Below are positions 53,908 to 63,400 of a stretch of 64,000 bases of DNA, piece by piece. Every line of letters starts with the position of its first letter. Position 1 is the first letter of the stretch. The translations under genes and the position numbers were made by a program. The notes below the pieces were generated by a model. It was not told the DNA's origin and searched no databases. It worked only from the letters and a program-made list of their open reading frames with translations. Source of the DNA: Endozoicomonas elysicola (GTDB lineage: Bacteria > Pseudomonadota > Gammaproteobacteria > Pseudomonadales > Endozoicomonadaceae); contig NZ_JOJP01000001.1 in assembly GCF_000710775.1 (NCBI RefSeq), positions 4,105,810 to 4,169,809 of the forward strand. The letters are read 5' to 3'.

Positions 53908-55434
53908 GTGACTGACAGCAGCACGCGTGATGGCTTCAACACATCACGAAGAGACTTTCTTAAATTTGGGGGGCTGGCCGCAGCAGGCACCACACTGGGT
54001 GCAGCAGCAGGCGCAGGTTTTGTACTGGGGCGGGACCCTGATGCCAATGTCGGCTGGGGCCGGACTGAAGCGGGTAAAGACATGTTCTTTAACCGCAAGC
54101 CTTTTGAAGTGGATCATGCGCCGACACTGGAAATCGTTGGTCCGGTAGAACGGCCTGAATGGAGTGATTTCCTGTTCAACCGTTACCCGGTTATTGGTCA
54201 GGCCATTATGGATGGCTGGAACCCGAATAACGGCTGGGAAACCATCGAGGATGAGCGGGTTCGGGAATATTATTCACGACATCCTGATCGCTGGCCGGAA
54301 ATGTTACAGGCGTTTGTGGAAATGGACCGTCGCAGCCAGCACCGGGGAAAACACAGAGATCGCTTCGCTCTGGCCTGGGCCTATGGCAATGCCTACGACA
54401 AAGGGTTGATGACCGCCAACTTCCCTCCGGTTCCCTATGAACACCCGGATGTTGATGACTTCAAGTGGGTTAAGGGAGAACCGGCAAAATTCAAGTCACC
54501 CGCCCACGCATCAAAACTGGTCAAACAGATGGCTTTCAAGTTTGGCATGAGCATTGTCGGTATCACCAAACTGGATCACAGTTTCGTCTTTAAAAACATG
54601 ATGCGCATGGGGGGCAGCAACCGGAACTGGGGCGACGAAGTGCCCAAGCACTGGAAAAACATCATTGTCTTCGGCGCTCCTATGAACTGGGACCCAATGT
54701 ATGCCGCTGCTGGCTATTCTACGTCTTATGACGCTTATTTCCGGGCTCGTATGGCGACCGGCCTGATGACAGCCTGGCTGGGTGAACTGGGTTATGCCGG
54801 GCGCCCACAATGGCCTGGTCGTGACTATGAAGTCATTTTGCCACCCATTGCCATTCAGGCCGGCATGGGTGAGGCCTCTCGAAACGGCTGCCTGATGACA
54901 CCAGAACTGGGCCCGAACATTCGTCTGGCGGCAGTGATTACCAACCTCGATCTTGAGCCTGACAAGCCGGTGAACCTCCACATGCGGGAGTTCTGTGAAG
55001 AGTGCAAAATCTGTGCAGATGCCTGCCCAAGTGGATCCATCTCTCAGGCGGATAAGCCTGACGATGTTGTCCGTGGCTATAAAAAATTCAAGTTCAACCA
55101 GGACAGCTGCTTCCGTTTCTGGAGTACCGCACCCACCGATAATGGTAAGGGTTGTCGCATATGCATCGCCGTATGCCCATACACCCGGAAAAACAACTGG
55201 ATTCACACCGTGGTGAAAGAGATGGACCCCAGGGACCCATCCGGAATCACTCGTAAAGCACTGCTGGCCATGCAGCACAACTTCTTCTACTACCCGGAAG
55301 CGGAGGCCTACCACCCAGACTGGACCGGCGGTAATTTTGCCGGTTACCACGAACCACCGGAATGGCTGCGCACCGAAAACTATCTGGATGTAGAAAAAAC
55401 CTGGGAATACGACGGCAACTGGGAGGGTTTCTAA
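53908..55434 (+). CDS. rdhA: Reductive dehalogenase catalytic subunit RdhA, copy 1
   Basis: 508 residues. A Tat signal (TSRRDFLKFGGLAAAGTTLG, residues 12-31) exports the folded enzyme. The core is the corrinoid reductase fold shared with PceA and QueG, with the family block IAIQAGMGEASRNGCLMTPELGPNIRLAAVITNL near 315-350. Two 4Fe-4S sites follow: CEECKICADACP near residue 362, and C-F-R at 401 with GKGCRICIAVCP near 415. Other family members remove halogen from organohalides using a corrinoid cofactor in the periplasm. GTG start with GGAG five bases upstream. Followed without a gap by rdhB. The C-terminus is rich in Trp and Tyr. Substrate cannot be read from sequence; brominated marine aromatics are a guess. 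Confidence 0.88.
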   Translation: MTDSSTRDGFNTSRRDFLKFGGLAAAGTTLGAAAGAGFVLGRDPDANVGWGRTEAGKDMFFNRKPFEVDHAPTLEIVGPVERPEWSDFLFNRYPVIGQAIMDGWNPNNGWETIEDERVREYYSRHPDRWPEMLQAFVEMDRRSQHRGKHRDRFALAWAYGNAYDKGLMTANFPPVPYEHPDVDDFKWVKGEPAKFKSPAHASKLVKQMAFKFGMSIVGITKLDHSFVFKNMMRMGGSNRNWGDEVPKHWKNIIVFGAPMNWDPMYAAAGYSTSYDAYFRARMATGLMTAWLGELGYAGRPQWPGRDYEVILPPIAIQAGMGEASRNGCLMTPELGPNIRLAAVITNLDLEPDKPVNLHMREFCEECKICADACPSGSISQADKPDDVVRGYKKFKFNQDSCFRFWSTAPTDNGKGCRICIAVCPYTRKNNWIHTVVKEMDPRDPSGITRKALLAMQHNFFYYPEAEAYHPDWTGGNFAGYHEPPEWLRTENYLDVEKTWEYDGNWEGF

Positions 55435-55737
55435 ATGTTTCCACAATCCACACTGCTCGACCCTCTTTTCTGGATGGTACTGGGTGCAATACAGGTGCTG
55501 GTATTTGCCGGCGCCAATGAATGGGCAAAACACTATCGGCTTAATATGAATTGGTGGAAATGGGCCCTCGCCGGTGGCTGGTGGTTCAGCTTTGCCCTGA
55601 CCGTTGCCGGCGCTTTCACCCTGCTGGGAGAAAATGAAGGCAATGCAGGCTGGTACTTCCTTGGTTTTGTCGGTACCGGACTGATCATCGCGGGTGTAAT
55701 ACTCCTGCAGCTCATCTTAAAACTCCGTAACGCATAA
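55435..55737 (+). CDS. rdhB: RdhB-like membrane anchor, copy 1
   Basis: 100 residues with three hydrophobic helices (about 10-27, 42-64, 70-94), the size and topology of RdhB proteins that hold RdhA on the outer face of the cytoplasmic membrane. GENEGNAGWYFLGFVGTGLI is shared with copy 2. Starts right after the rdhA stop. Confidence 0.85.
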   Translation: MFPQSTLLDPLFWMVLGAIQVLVFAGANEWAKHYRLNMNWWKWALAGGWWFSFALTVAGAFTLLGENEGNAGWYFLGFVGTGLIIAGVILLQLILKLRNA

Positions 55738-55742
55738 TCAAT

Positions 55743-55772
55743 AGGCGCGGAATTATTATTAATTCAGCGCCT
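55743..55772. terminator. Long hairpin after rdhB copy 1
   Basis: AGGCGC-G-GAATTA, loop TTAT, TAATTC-A-GCGCCT: 12 paired positions with one mismatch. It lies five bases past the stop codon. No T-run, so it may be an mRNA-end stabiliser or partial terminator separating rdhAB1 from the downstream genes. Confidence 0.55.
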
Positions 55773-55791
55773 GCCTCATCTTAATTACAGA

Positions 55792-55805
55792 TCAGTAATT
55801 ACTGA
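55792..55805. promoter_or_regulatory. 14-bp perfect palindrome, CRP/FNR-type layout
   Basis: TCAGT-AATT-ACTGA has the five-four-five spacing of FNR (TTGAT-N4-ATCAA) and CprK (TTAAT-N4-ATTAA) sites, but other half-site bases. It lies about 125 bp upstream of the TPR gene. A partial FNR half-site GATCAA follows at 55810. Confidence 0.4.
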
Positions 55806-55931
55806 CCTGGATCAAAAACCTACCCCAAGGGCATTTTTCTACCTTTTTCCGGTATTTTCTGACCTTTTAAGCAGACTGCTGATCCTTATGATGGGCAACA
55901 TTTTATCGCTCTGGCGAAATTGCCACCAAGT

Positions 55932-57056
55932 ATGCCCATGATTTCTCAAAAATGGCTGGAGCTCTTCCAACAGCTTCAGCAGCAAACACACCCGTTTATT
56001 TCAGAGCCAGAGCTTCAGGAGCGACTGGAAACCCGACTTAACTTTCTCTCCAGTCAGTTCAGTAACCTCTCCCAGAAAGAGGACCCGCGCCATAAGGACT
56101 GGCTGGAGCATGAAACGGTTGCATCGGTCATCAGTGAACTGATGGGCAGGGAGCGGTTTTCTCCGGATGAGCTCAGAGCGCTGTTCAACCTGTTAATGCA
56201 GGTACAGCTGAGTCAGGTTGCACTGATTGTGATTAATCATGCTCAGTCAAAAATACCCGACGACGAGATTGCATTGAAACGTGGTCTCATCTTCCAGCAG
56301 ATGGGTGAGCAGGAACAGGCACTGGACAGCCTCAACAACGCCTGTGAACTGAACCCCGATAACCATCTGGCCTTTTACCATCGAGGTTTCTGTCTGTTAC
56401 TGGCAGGGAACATGGAGCAGGCGACAGAATCCTTTAAAACCTGCACCGAGCTGGCGCCGGACTTTGTTGGCGGTTATCAAAATCTTGCCGGTTGTTATTA
56501 CCAGCAAAGTGAGTTTGAGCTGGCAGTCAGTCAGTGTGAAGCGGTTTTTCAACGCAACCAGACCATTACACCCGCCTACATCACCGCCTTAAGTGCTTAT
56601 ATGGCACTGAATGATCTGGACAATGTCGGTATCTGGCTGGAGCGGGTAGAAGCACATCAGATTGTTTCACCGGAACTTTATCGACTGCACGGTCTGTATT
56701 CAGCGGCGAAAGAAGATCATGAAACCGCTGTTGACCAGTTTTCGGCCTACCTGGAGATCGCCGAAAGCAGCTTTGATGTCCTGCACTTCCGGGCGAAATC
56801 CCTCGCTGCGTCGGGACAGTGGCAACCCCTCCTTGACGACCTGGACATACTGCTGAGTATTGATGACAACGATCACTGGTGTCTTGAGCACCTGTTTCTT
56901 GCCCACTATCACTTGCAACACTGGTCAGATGCAGAACTCGTTTTCCAGAAACTGACGACACTGTCCGATCACTACCTTCACCACTTTCATCAAGAGCTGA
57001 AAGTCATTCGCTCTGAACACGCTGAACCGATTACTTTTGTTACAACCGGAGTTTAA
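55932..57056 (+). CDS. TPR-repeat protein inside the dehalogenase locus
   Basis: 374 residues, soluble, no signal peptide. At least four TPR units are readable from about residue 95: ALKRGLIFQQMGEQEQALDSLNNACELNPDN, LAFYHRGFCLLLAGNMEQATESFKTCTELAPDF, GGYQNLAGCYYQQSEFELAVSQCEAVF, and YRLHGLYSAAKEDHETAVDQFSAYLEI. It ends one base before the GTG of rdhA copy 2, so it is translationally tied to it. A maturation or Tat-handling chaperone for RdhA is plausible from position only; it is not the trigger-factor-like RdhT. The start is uncertain (TTG 55920, ATG 55932 or 55938). Confidence 0.75.
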   Translation: MPMISQKWLELFQQLQQQTHPFISEPELQERLETRLNFLSSQFSNLSQKEDPRHKDWLEHETVASVISELMGRERFSPDELRALFNLLMQVQLSQVALIVINHAQSKIPDDEIALKRGLIFQQMGEQEQALDSLNNACELNPDNHLAFYHRGFCLLLAGNMEQATESFKTCTELAPDFVGGYQNLAGCYYQQSEFELAVSQCEAVFQRNQTITPAYITALSAYMALNDLDNVGIWLERVEAHQIVSPELYRLHGLYSAAKEDHETAVDQFSAYLEIAESSFDVLHFRAKSLAASGQWQPLLDDLDILLSIDDNDHWCLEHLFLAHYHLQHWSDAELVFQKLTTLSDHYLHHFHQELKVIRSEHAEPITFVTTGV

Positions 57057-57057
57057 T

Positions 57058-58587
57058 GTGTCTAATCAAGTCAACGGTGAAGGTGCAGCCGTCACTTCCC
57101 GCCGTAATTTTCTTAAACTGGGGGGACTGGCAGCTGCAGGTACCACCATTGGTGCTGCCGCCGGTGCAGGCTTTGTTCTGGGACGGGATCCTGACGCCAA
57201 TGTTGGCTGGGGCAGAACCGAAGCGGGTAAAGATATGTTCTTTAACCGCAAACCGTTCGAGGTAGATCATGCTCCGACCCTGGAGGTTGTGGGCCCTATC
57301 GAACGCCCGGAATGGGAAGACTACCTGTTCAACCGCTTCCCGGTCATTGGCAAAGCCATTCAGGATGGCTGGGACCCCAACAATGGCTGGGAAACCCTGG
57401 AAGATGAACAGGTCAAAAAATACTACGCCCGTCATCCTGACCGCTGGCCGGAAATGCTGCAGGCATTTGTTGAACAGAACCATCGTGCTCAGCACCGGGA
57501 GAAGCACCGTGATCGTTTTGCCCTGGCCTGGGCCAATGGTCGCTCCTGGCTGAAAGGTCTGGAGCAATCCAATTTCCCGCCCAAGCCGGTGGACCATCCC
57601 GATATTGACGATTTCAAATGGGTACAGGGTGAACCCGCCGAGCTCCAGTCTCCAGCTCACGCCTCAAAGCTGATTAAAAAAATGGTCTTTACCTTTGGTG
57701 CCAGCATCGTCGGTATTACCAAACTGGACCCGGCATTTGTCTTCAAAAACATGATGCGCATGAAAGGTGGTAACCGTAACTGGGGTGAGGATATTCCAAA
57801 ACACTGGAAAAACATCATCGTCTTTGGTGTGCCCATGAACTGGGACCCAATGTATGCCGCCGCCGGTTACTCCACCTCCTACGACGGCTATTTCCGAGCC
57901 AAAACCGCTTCTGGGCTGCTTGCAGCCTGGTTAGGAGAACTGGGTTATGCGGCCAGACCACAATGGCCGGGTGGTGATTATGAAACGGTATTGCCGCCCA
58001 TCGCGATTCAGGCTGGCATGGGCGAATCCGCTCGCAACGGTGTCCTGATCACACCGGAGCTTGGACCAAACATACGACTGGCGGCAGTGATTACCAACCT
58101 GGATCTTGAGCCGGACAAACCCATTAATACCCATGTCCGGGCATTCTGTGAAGAGTGCAAAATCTGCGCGGATGCCTGCCCCAGTGGCTCCATCTCCAAA
58201 GCCAGCAAACCGGATTCCGTGGTTCGTGGTTTCAGAAAATTCGCGTTTAATCAGGACAGTTGCTATCGCTTCTGGAGTACAGCCCCGACCGACAGCGGCA
58301 AGGGTTGTCGCGTCTGTATTGCCGTATGTCCTTACACACGGAAAAACAACTGGATTCACACCATCGTGAAAGAGATGGACCCCAGAGACCCTACCGGCAT
58401 CACCCGTAAAACGTTGCTGGCCATGCAGCACAACTTCTTCTATTACCCGGAAGCAGAAGCGTATCACCCTGACTGGACTGGCGGTAATTTTGCCGGCTAC
58501 CACGAACCACCGGAGTGGCTGCGTTCGGAAAACTACCTCAAGGTCACCAAAACCTGGGAATACGATGGCAACTGGGAGGGCTTCTGA
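57058..58587 (+). CDS. rdhA: Reductive dehalogenase catalytic subunit RdhA, copy 2
   Basis: 509 residues, closely similar to copy 1 over the full length: the same Tat motif (SRRNFLKLGGLAAAGT), the GRDPDANVGWGRTEAGKDMF block, IAIQAGMGESARNGVL, and the two Fe-S motifs CEECKICADACP and GKGCRVCIAVCP. Differences cluster in residues 100-220, for example in the helix after HRDRFALAWA, where substrate pockets may vary. The GTG at 57058 follows GGAG by six bases and is preferred over the in-frame ATG-less extension to 57037. Stop overlaps the rdhB2 start by one base. Confidence 0.88.
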   Translation: MSNQVNGEGAAVTSRRNFLKLGGLAAAGTTIGAAAGAGFVLGRDPDANVGWGRTEAGKDMFFNRKPFEVDHAPTLEVVGPIERPEWEDYLFNRFPVIGKAIQDGWDPNNGWETLEDEQVKKYYARHPDRWPEMLQAFVEQNHRAQHREKHRDRFALAWANGRSWLKGLEQSNFPPKPVDHPDIDDFKWVQGEPAELQSPAHASKLIKKMVFTFGASIVGITKLDPAFVFKNMMRMKGGNRNWGEDIPKHWKNIIVFGVPMNWDPMYAAAGYSTSYDGYFRAKTASGLLAAWLGELGYAARPQWPGGDYETVLPPIAIQAGMGESARNGVLITPELGPNIRLAAVITNLDLEPDKPINTHVRAFCEECKICADACPSGSISKASKPDSVVRGFRKFAFNQDSCYRFWSTAPTDSGKGCRVCIAVCPYTRKNNWIHTIVKEMDPRDPTGITRKTLLAMQHNFFYYPEAEAYHPDWTGGNFAGYHEPPEWLRSENYLKVTKTWEYDGNWEGF

Positions 58588-58904
58588 TGTTTCCTCAATC
58601 AACACTGCTGGATCCACCATTCTGGATGCTTCTTGGTGCCCTTCAGGTACTGGTCTTTGCCGGGGCAGGTCAGTGGGCAAAACATGTTCAGCTGGCCATG
58701 AACTGGTGGAAATGGTCTTTGGTCGGCGGCTGGTGGTTCAGCCTGCTGCTAACCATCGCCGGCGCCTTTACCCTGCTGGGTGAAAATGAAGGCAATGCTG
58801 GCTGGTACTTCCTTGGTTTTGTTGGCACTGGCCTGATTGTGGGTGGGGCCATATTGCTCAAAGTACTGTTTGTGCTCAACAAACCGGCCGCAAATCAATC
58901 CTGA
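58587..58904 (+). CDS. rdhB: RdhB-like membrane anchor, copy 2
   Basis: 105 residues, three helices, close paralogue of the anchor at 55435 (MFPQSTLLDP start, NWWKWSLVGGWWFS, GENEGNAGWYFLGFVGTGLI). Begins in the TGATG overlap with the rdhA2 stop, so longer upstream frames are shadows of rdhA. Confidence 0.85.
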   Translation: MFPQSTLLDPPFWMLLGALQVLVFAGAGQWAKHVQLAMNWWKWSLVGGWWFSLLLTIAGAFTLLGENEGNAGWYFLGFVGTGLIVGGAILLKVLFVLNKPAANQS

Positions 58905-58912
58905 TAATAACC

Positions 58913-58932
58913 GGGGCCACAGGGCCCCTTTT
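58913..58932 (+). terminator. Compact hairpin with T-run between rdhB2 and rdhC
   Basis: GGGGCC, tetraloop ACAG, GGCCCC, TTTT. It resembles a short intrinsic terminator or attenuator placed between the catalytic and electron-transfer genes, perhaps lowering downstream expression. Confidence 0.55.
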
Positions 58933-58940
58933 GAAATGCA

Positions 58941-60218
58941 ATGAAATCACAACATCATGCAGGTCATGGGGCAGTGGACACCCGTAGAAATAAGTCCAAC
59001 AACAATAAGCGACAGAAAATAAGGCAGCTGCCGGAAAAACTGGCCGTCATCGGGTCAATCATCCTGCTGATCATCGCCTGGGTACTGGGCGGGGCCCGCC
59101 TGTCAAATCTGGAAACGGAACAGCTCAGCCACTTACTGCCTGAGAATGCCCAAATCGTAACCACTGACCAGAGTACGCTGAAGATAACCACCAACGCCGG
59201 ACAGGATACTCAATGGCTCAGTCAGGGGTCAGGGGTTGGCTACGGCGGAAAAATGGATATTGCACTGATGATTGATGATCAGGGTGTCATCAAGCAGCTG
59301 GCAATCCTCTCCTCCAGGGAGACCGCTTCCTATCTGCAGAAAATAATCGCCGCTAAATTCCCTGAACAGATGGTCGGCCAGTCCATTAACAACATCCTTC
59401 AAGTGGATGCCATCAGCGGCGCAACCCTGTCTTCCTCGGCCATTCTACGGGGTGCCAATCTGGCCGCGGAACCGGTGCGACAGGAGCTGATGAACTTAAG
59501 CCTGGTGGGTAGCAGAAGCCCATGGTCGTATTTTGGCTGGATGGATCTGGTCGCCCTGCTGGCATTTGCTGCCGCCTGGCAGATCAGCAAAACCCGTCAC
59601 CCACAGCGAAAGAAAATGGAATGGGGATTGATGCTTACCAGCCTGGTGCTGTTTGGTTTCTACGCCTCTGCGCTCTTTTCTTCATCAACACTGGGGATTC
59701 TGATTTCCGGCACCTGGATTTCCGGCCTGGGTAATTATACGCCACTTATCCTGCTGGTCCTGACCGTTGTCACCTTGTTGTCCACCAACAAAAACCTGTA
59801 CTGCGATATGATCTGTCCATTCGGAACCACTCAACAGTGCCTGGCAAAAATTACCAACCCACCGACGGTGACACTAAAGCACAGTATTTTTACCTGGCTG
59901 CCCAGAGTCATTTTTCTGGCTGTGCTGGCCGCCGGGCTCTATTTCCGAAATCCGGCAACCATCGCCTACGAACCCTTTGGCATCATGTTCGGCATGACCG
60001 GTTCAATCCAGCTGTTCATCCTGACCTTTGTGATCATTCTGACGTCATTGATGATCTACCGGCCCTGGTGCAAAACCCTCTGCCCGGTTGGCGCCATGAC
60101 GGACTTCCTGAAATTTATCAAAGCCTGGGGTAAGCAGGGTCTGAAAGATTACCAGCGCAAGACAAAGACAACATCAGCTCGCCCGGCCAACAACATACCT
60201 CACCGGAGTCTGTCGTAA
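58941..60218 (+). CDS. rdhC: RdhC/NosR-like FMN-binding, polyferredoxin-type membrane protein
   Basis: 425 residues. A first helix (about 33-52) leads into a periplasmic FMN-binding domain with covalent attachment motif DAISGATLSS near 153. Five more helices follow (about 198-215, 228-246, 260-285, 315-335, 345-367). Two CxxxCP motifs on the membrane face, CDMICPFG near 288 and CKTLCPVG near 377, are those of NosR, NapH and RdhC. It probably moves electrons across the membrane or to RdhA; a role in RdhA maturation has also been proposed for the family. Its stop overlaps the next start by one base. Confidence 0.87.
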   Translation: MKSQHHAGHGAVDTRRNKSNNNKRQKIRQLPEKLAVIGSIILLIIAWVLGGARLSNLETEQLSHLLPENAQIVTTDQSTLKITTNAGQDTQWLSQGSGVGYGGKMDIALMIDDQGVIKQLAILSSRETASYLQKIIAAKFPEQMVGQSINNILQVDAISGATLSSSAILRGANLAAEPVRQELMNLSLVGSRSPWSYFGWMDLVALLAFAAAWQISKTRHPQRKKMEWGLMLTSLVLFGFYASALFSSSTLGILISGTWISGLGNYTPLILLVLTVVTLLSTNKNLYCDMICPFGTTQQCLAKITNPPTVTLKHSIFTWLPRVIFLAVLAAGLYFRNPATIAYEPFGIMFGMTGSIQLFILTFVIILTSLMIYRPWCKTLCPVGAMTDFLKFIKAWGKQGLKDYQRKTKTTSARPANNIPHRSLS

Positions 60219-60451
60219 TGGAAAAAGGTTCATTCAGGAAAAGTGTGGCGTTCGCCTTTTTCACCGTTGCCTCAGGGCTGGTTATTTTCAGTGGATTTAA
60301 TGCTGTCGGACAGTTGAGCAGAACATCCGACAACCTCCAGCCGGTTTATATCACTCAGGAACAGGTGGAAACCTCTACAGAACAGCCAGCGATCAAATTA
60401 AACACTGAACAGTGGAAAAAGCTGGATATCATCAAAGATATGACGGAGTAA
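60218..60451 (+). CDS. Small single-span protein of the dehalogenase locus
   Basis: 77 residues. One membrane helix (VAFAFFTVASGLVIFSGF, about 10-27), followed by a polar 50-residue tail outside (QPVYITQEQVETSTEQPA) without cysteines. The ATG overlaps the rdhC stop by one base and nifJ starts seven bases after its stop, so it is embedded in the operon. No known family recognised. Confidence 0.75.
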   Translation: MEKGSFRKSVAFAFFTVASGLVIFSGFNAVGQLSRTSDNLQPVYITQEQVETSTEQPAIKLNTEQWKKLDIIKDMTE

Positions 60452-60458
60452 CCGGCTG

Positions 60459-63400
60459 ATGTCAATGTCACCTGCAAGCCGCCTGGCCACTATGGATGGT
60501 AATGAAGCAGTCGCTTCTGTCGCCTACCGCTGCAATGATGTGATCGGTATCTATCCGATTACGCCCTCTTCTCCCATGTCTGAAACCTGTGAGTTATGGG
60601 AAAGCCAGGAAAAAACCAACTGCTGGGGAGTCATTCCCAAAATCATGGAGATGCAGTCCGAGGGAGGCGCTGCAGGTGTGGTTCATGGCGCACTGACCGC
60701 AGGTGCCATGTCAACGACGTTTACGTCATCCCAGGGACTGCTGCTGAAAATCCCCAATATGTACAAAATTGCCGGGGAGCTGACGCCTTTTGTCATGCAT
60801 GTGGCAGCCCGAACCCTGGCAACCCATGCCCTGTCCATCTTCTGTGACCATTCCGATGTCATGGCGGCCCGGCAAACCGGGTTTGCCATGCTGTCTTCCG
60901 GCTCCGTGCAGCAGGCTCACGATTTTGCCCTGATCAGTCAGGCAGCAACCCTTGAGTCCCGCATTCCTTTCATGCACTTTTTTGACGGCTTCCGTACCTC
61001 CCATGAGATCAACAAAATTTCATGGCTGAGTGATGATCTCATCAAGGCAATGATCAGTCAGGAAGCACTGGACGCGTTTCGACGCCGCGGGCTCACCCCT
61101 GATAACCCCTCCATCCGGGGTACCGCACAAAACCCGGACGTATTCTTTCAGGCCAGGGAAGCCATCAACCCTTACTATCAGGCCTGCCCGGATATTGTGG
61201 CTGAGAAAATGTCACAGTTTGCCGAACTGACGGGAAGAGAGTATCGCCTGTTTGATTATTACGGCCATCCAGAAGCAGAGCATGTCATCGTGATCATGGG
61301 GTCTGCTGCCAGCACGGTGCAACAGGCGATCGATGAGTTATTGCCGCTTAACCAGAAGGTGGGGGTTATTGCCATTCACCTGTTCAGGCCTTTTTCACTG
61401 AAGCACTTCCTCGCCGTATTACCCGATACCACCCACTGTCTTACCGTGCTCGACCGAACCAAAGAGCCCGGTTCATTGGGTGAGCCCTTGTATCAGGACG
61501 TGGTGACGGCCATTTTACAGTCGGGACGGCAGAGCCTTCCCAAGGTCGCTGGCGGACGCTACGGTCTTTCCTCAAAAGAGTTCAACCCAAACCACGCCAG
61601 AGCTATTTTTGCGGCCATGCACAATGGTACGTTGCAACATAACTTCACCGTGGGCATTGTGGATGATATCTCAGGTTTGTCCTTACCCGCCCCTCAGACC
61701 AGCCTGGAACCCAAACGACAGCTTAATGCTATATTCTATGGGCTTGGTTCGGATGGAACGGTCAGTGCCAACAAAAATACCCTGAAAATCATCGGCGAAC
61801 AGACCCCGCTGAATGTACAGGGCTACTTTGTTTACGACTCCAAAAAATCCGGCAGTGTCACCACCTCCCATCTGCGTGTTGATCAGCACCCCATTGAAGC
61901 GCCTTATCTGATTCAGCAAGCCAGTTTCATTGCCTGTCACCAATTTGATTTTATTTATCGCCTGGAGATGTTTGAGCAGGCTGCCGACGGTGCAACGCTG
62001 CTGCTCAACTCACCCTGGCCAGCCGGAGAAACCTGGAATCATCTCCCACAGGAAGTTCAGGCCGTTATCCTTCAGCGACGATTAACGCTGTATGTGATCG
62101 ATGCAGCAGCCATTGCCGAAAAGCTGGGCCTGGGTAAACGGCAGAACACCATTCTGCAAACCGCTTTCTTTGCCATCAGCCAGATACTGCCCATGAAACA
62201 GGTTCGCCAGCTGTTAAAAGAGAGCATTGCCAAAAGTTATGGGAAAGCAGGCCCAGCCATCGTTGAAGCCAATCAACAGGCAGTTGATGAAACAGAGCAG
62301 TACCTGCAGCTGGTCACGATTCCAGAGAGTATCAACAGCACCCTGTTCCGTACCCCGGTCATCAGCGAGCACAGCCCTGAGTGGGTACAAAAGGTCACGG
62401 CCCTGATACTGGCCAATAAAGGGGATGCCCTGCCCGTCAGTGCATTCCCGGTTGACGGCTGCTGGCCAACCGCCACCAGCCAGTGGGAACGGAGAAGTAT
62501 TACCACTGAAATTCCACAATGGACTCCGGAACACTGCACCCAGTGTAACCAGTGCAATCTCATGTGCCCACACGGTGCTATCCGAAGCAAGCTGGTCAGT
62601 CCTGAGCAGCTTGACGATGCGCCTGCGTCGTTTACTTCAATGCCCTATCAATATCGTGATTTCACTGACCAGTTATTCACGTTACAGGTCTCCCCCGACC
62701 ATTGTACCGGCTGCGGTGTATGCACCCAGATATGCCCTGCGAACCGTAAGGGCGATACCTTAACCATGGTGGCAAAAGCCCCCATTCTGGAAACACAGCG
62801 GCAAAACTACGAATTCATGTTGGATTTGCCTGACCTCAAACGGATCCAACTAAAGCGGATTGACGGACGCAACAGCCAACTGTTGAGGCCGCTGTTCGAG
62901 TATTCCGGTGCCTGCAGTGGTTGCGGTGAAACCCCTTACATCAAGCTGCTGACCCAGCTGTTTGGTGACCGGCTGATGGTTGCCAATGCCACCGGTTGCT
63001 CTTCAATCTATGGCGGCAACCTGCCAACCACACCGTATTCAAAAAACCATGAAGGCCAGGGGCCTGCCTGGGCAAACTCTCTTTTTGAAGATAATGCCGA
63101 GTTCGGGCTGGGAATGCGACTGGCCAGCAGCAGCCGCAGGTCCTATGCACTGGAACAGCTGTCATTAATAGCTGACGACCTGCCTGATGAGCAGAAGCAG
63201 CAGATTTTGCTGGATGCCTTTGATCACAGCGAGTCCGCCGTTGAACGTCAACGTCAGACTATTCAGCAATTGGAAGAAACATTTGGGAACCTTGACTACC
63301 TGAAGGACCTGGTGGAGAAAAGCCACTGGATCATCGGTGGCGATGGCTGGGCTTACGATATCGGTTTTGGCGGCCTCGATCATGTGCTGTCCAGTGGCGA

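Noticed and set aside
54511-55533. Long open frame of 340 codons on the minus strand
   Set aside because: It is fully antisense to rdhA copy 1, whose motifs are unmistakable; the protein lacks any family pattern. A matching shadow of 249 codons lies opposite rdhA copy 2 (57931-58680).
53713-55919. CprK dehalobox TTAAT-N4-ATTAA
   Set aside because: Only AT-rich near-matches (for example around 53870-53890 and 55750-55765) with wrong half-sites; other palindromes are reported instead.
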